Source: Micromonospora coerulea (GTDB taxonomy: Bacteria > Actinomycetota > Actinomycetes > Mycobacteriales > Micromonosporaceae). Taken from it: a DNA stretch of 37,159 nt. The notes beneath the pieces are model-generated. The model searched no databases. It was not told where the DNA came from and saw nothing but the letters and a program-made list of their open reading frames with translations. The position numbers were made by a program, and so were the translations under genes. The DNA lies in the NCBI RefSeq assembly GCF_016598485.1, contig NZ_JAEMUW010000038.1:1-37159 (forward strand), in the 5' to 3' direction. Shown piece by piece: positions 36,233 through 37,159 of this stretch; position 1 is the stretch's first letter, and each line of letters opens with the position of its first letter.

Positions 36233-37159
36233 ATGGTCCTCTATCGACTCGCAGAGGTGCTGGCGTTGACACTCCTCCTCGCGTTGGCCTGCGACTCGTT
36301 CGTGATGCAGGCTTCGGACAGGCGTCTCTCGGTAGCGCGCAAGCCTCTCGCTGGCGAATGGAACAAGGCCGTTGTCTGGTGCAACATGGCAAGCATTGCC
36401 TTCACGGGGAACGCCTACCGGGATCACCGCAACGTCAAGCCAGTAGATGACTGGATTACCGAGATCGTCGGTGGTGCGACATCGGTTGACGACCTGTACA
36501 CGTCCCTCCTCAGTGCAGCGACAGACTGGCTGGAGAGCCGGCGAGTCCCGCACCCGCAGGCATTCTCCCTGGTTGGCTGGGCACCGCAGCTCGACGGCTC
36601 GCACGTTGCCTACGCCGGGCTGATCAGCAACTTCCATGATCAGCGTGGAAACCTGCGAGCCGCCACTAAAGAGTTCACGTGGCTGCGGGCGATGAGGAAC
36701 GGAGCGGTGGAGAGGCCAGGCACATTCTTCCTGGCGCGAGCCGGCGCACTCATGAGACTGGAAGAGTTCCGTGCCGCCATGAGAGGGCTCAAGCGCGTAA
36801 TGAGGGCCGGCGGAGATCCGGCGCGAGCCGCTGACATCCTCACTGCCGTTATTCGGCTTGTCGCCGAACGCGAGCCGACGGTGGGCAAGGAAGTAATGAT
36901 CACCTGCCTGCCCCGGCCGTCCGGCACTGAGAATGACCAGTTCTTGGGAACGTCTCGTGCGGGCAGGCCGAGTCTCAGTCACCCATCGTTCTTCTATCGC
37001 GGCACCGGGGACGACTCAGTGTCTTTCGCACCGCAGACGGTGTGTCAGCATGCCGTGCAGACCATCGAGCGGATCAAGTACCTCAACGCCTCGGGAAGTG
37101 ATTCGGAGATGCTGATGTCTGTGCGGCTACTGCCGTCGCACCCGATGTTTCAGGCCAAC
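36233..37159 (+). CDS. Ntn-hydrolase-like protein, partial (runs off the window)
   Basis: An open frame of at least 309 codons with no stop before the window end. The N-terminal part (VLALTLLLALACDSFVMQAS then DRRLS; WCNMASIAFTGNAYRDHRNV; VDDWITEIVGGATSVDDLYT) resembles the first strands of proteasome-beta or HslV-like Ntn-hydrolases, where a strand carrying C/T-D-x-x-V-x-x-[AS]-D-x-R is followed by a FTGxA turn. A later PQAFSLVGWAPQLDGSHVAY would be further strands of the sandwich. There is no processed Thr/Ser/Cys at a mature N-terminus that I can name with certainty, so activity is open. The ATG at 36233 is the best start but has no ribosome-binding site. The codon use is less GC-rich than in host genes. 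The function is not known; this is a fold-level guess. Confidence 0.55.
   Translation, partial: MVLYRLAEVLALTLLLALACDSFVMQASDRRLSVARKPLAGEWNKAVVWCNMASIAFTGNAYRDHRNVKPVDDWITEIVGGATSVDDLYTSLLSAATDWLESRRVPHPQAFSLVGWAPQLDGSHVAYAGLISNFHDQRGNLRAATKEFTWLRAMRNGAVERPGTFFLARAGALMRLEEFRAAMRGLKRVMRAGGDPARAADILTAVIRLVAEREPTVGKEVMITCLPRPSGTENDQFLGTSRAGRPSLSHPSFFYRGTGDDSVSFAPQTVCQHAVQTIERIKYLNASGSDSEMLMSVRLLPSHPMFQAN

Larger units (their letters stand above)
34441..37159 (+). mobile_element. Left end of an integrated element (serine-integrase type) in comEC
   Basis: Homology to ComEC ends at about 34440, and a large serine recombinase reads away from the junction 30 bases later, the usual layout at an attL site. 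The DNA to the right is visibly less GC-rich, with more A/T-ending codons than the host genes, supporting transfer from elsewhere. The element continues past the window, so its size and type (prophage, integrative conjugative element or island) are unknown. No phage structural or conjugation gene is visible in the 2.7 kb seen. Confidence 0.8.

Noticed and set aside
1..37159. tRNA, rRNA and CRISPR arrays
   Set aside because: I saw no tRNA-like cloverleaf with a T-loop GTTCRA signature next to an acceptor stem, no rRNA, and no regularly spaced direct repeats with unique spacers.

Overview
The window looks like a chromosomal segment of a high-GC actinomycete, most probably a member of the Micromonosporaceae (Micromonospora-like). 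This rests on the strongly GC-biased third codon positions, the gene order radical-SAM pair / rne / rplU / rpmA / obgE and nadD / rsfS / gpgP-like / degV / comEA / comEC, a DUF397 protein, and many promoters in which a TANNNT -10 box lies 6-8 nt before a start codon that has no Shine-Dalgarno sequence (leaderless mRNAs). The assignment is inferred from protein and gene-order resemblance, not from a database search.

Layout. 1-3835: a plsC-type acyltransferase, a convergent FeS-type photolyase and a proline-rich single-pass membrane protein. 3960-10361: a possible 48-aa membrane protein, a radical-SAM protein and its partner (the partner apparently starts at an ATC codon), then a large RNase E/G. 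10432-13472: a small frameshifted ORF, rplU-rpmA with a textbook terminator, obgE and a GNAT acetyltransferase. 13480-25853: an accessory block of envelope and stress-type genes (DUF6766 and DUF4383 membrane proteins, a YtxH-like / phage-holin-family / DUF3618 operon, a glycosyltransferase with a methyltransferase, then an operon of SRPBCC protein, zinc alcohol dehydrogenase, a frameshifted mini-ORF, a molybdopterin oxidoreductase and a ferritin-like helical protein, then a CYP152 peroxygenase P450). 25879-28681: an orphan DUF397 protein and aminopeptidase N. 28896-34452: nadD, rsfS, a GpgP-like phosphatase, degV, an SDR, comEA and the N-terminal part of comEC. 34441-37159: the left end of a mobile element carrying a large serine integrase, a small membrane protein and a protein that resembles Ntn-hydrolases. 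The element has cut comEC at the first residues of its Competence domain, and the window ends inside it.

How the genes work together. The housekeeping parts form the RNA-decay / ribosome-assembly / GTPase cluster and the NAD-synthesis / ribosome-silencing / DNA-uptake cluster. The accessory block between them appears to be tied together by promoters of the GNNT-N15/16-GGG(T/C)A type, the class used by SigB/SigF-like stress sigma factors in actinobacteria. I see five, serving the YtxH operon, the methyltransferase-glycosyltransferase pair, the SRPBCC-ADH-molybdoenzyme operon (one at its head and one inside) and the P450.

The most interesting items are: the stress-promoter-driven redox operon, whose molybdoenzyme keeps a Cys molybdenum ligand but has lost the N-terminal [4Fe-4S] cysteines and is paired with a ferritin-like protein; the integration of a serine-integrase element into comEC; the ATC start codon; two small ORFs that are each broken by a single extra base; and several exact palindromes in regulatory positions.
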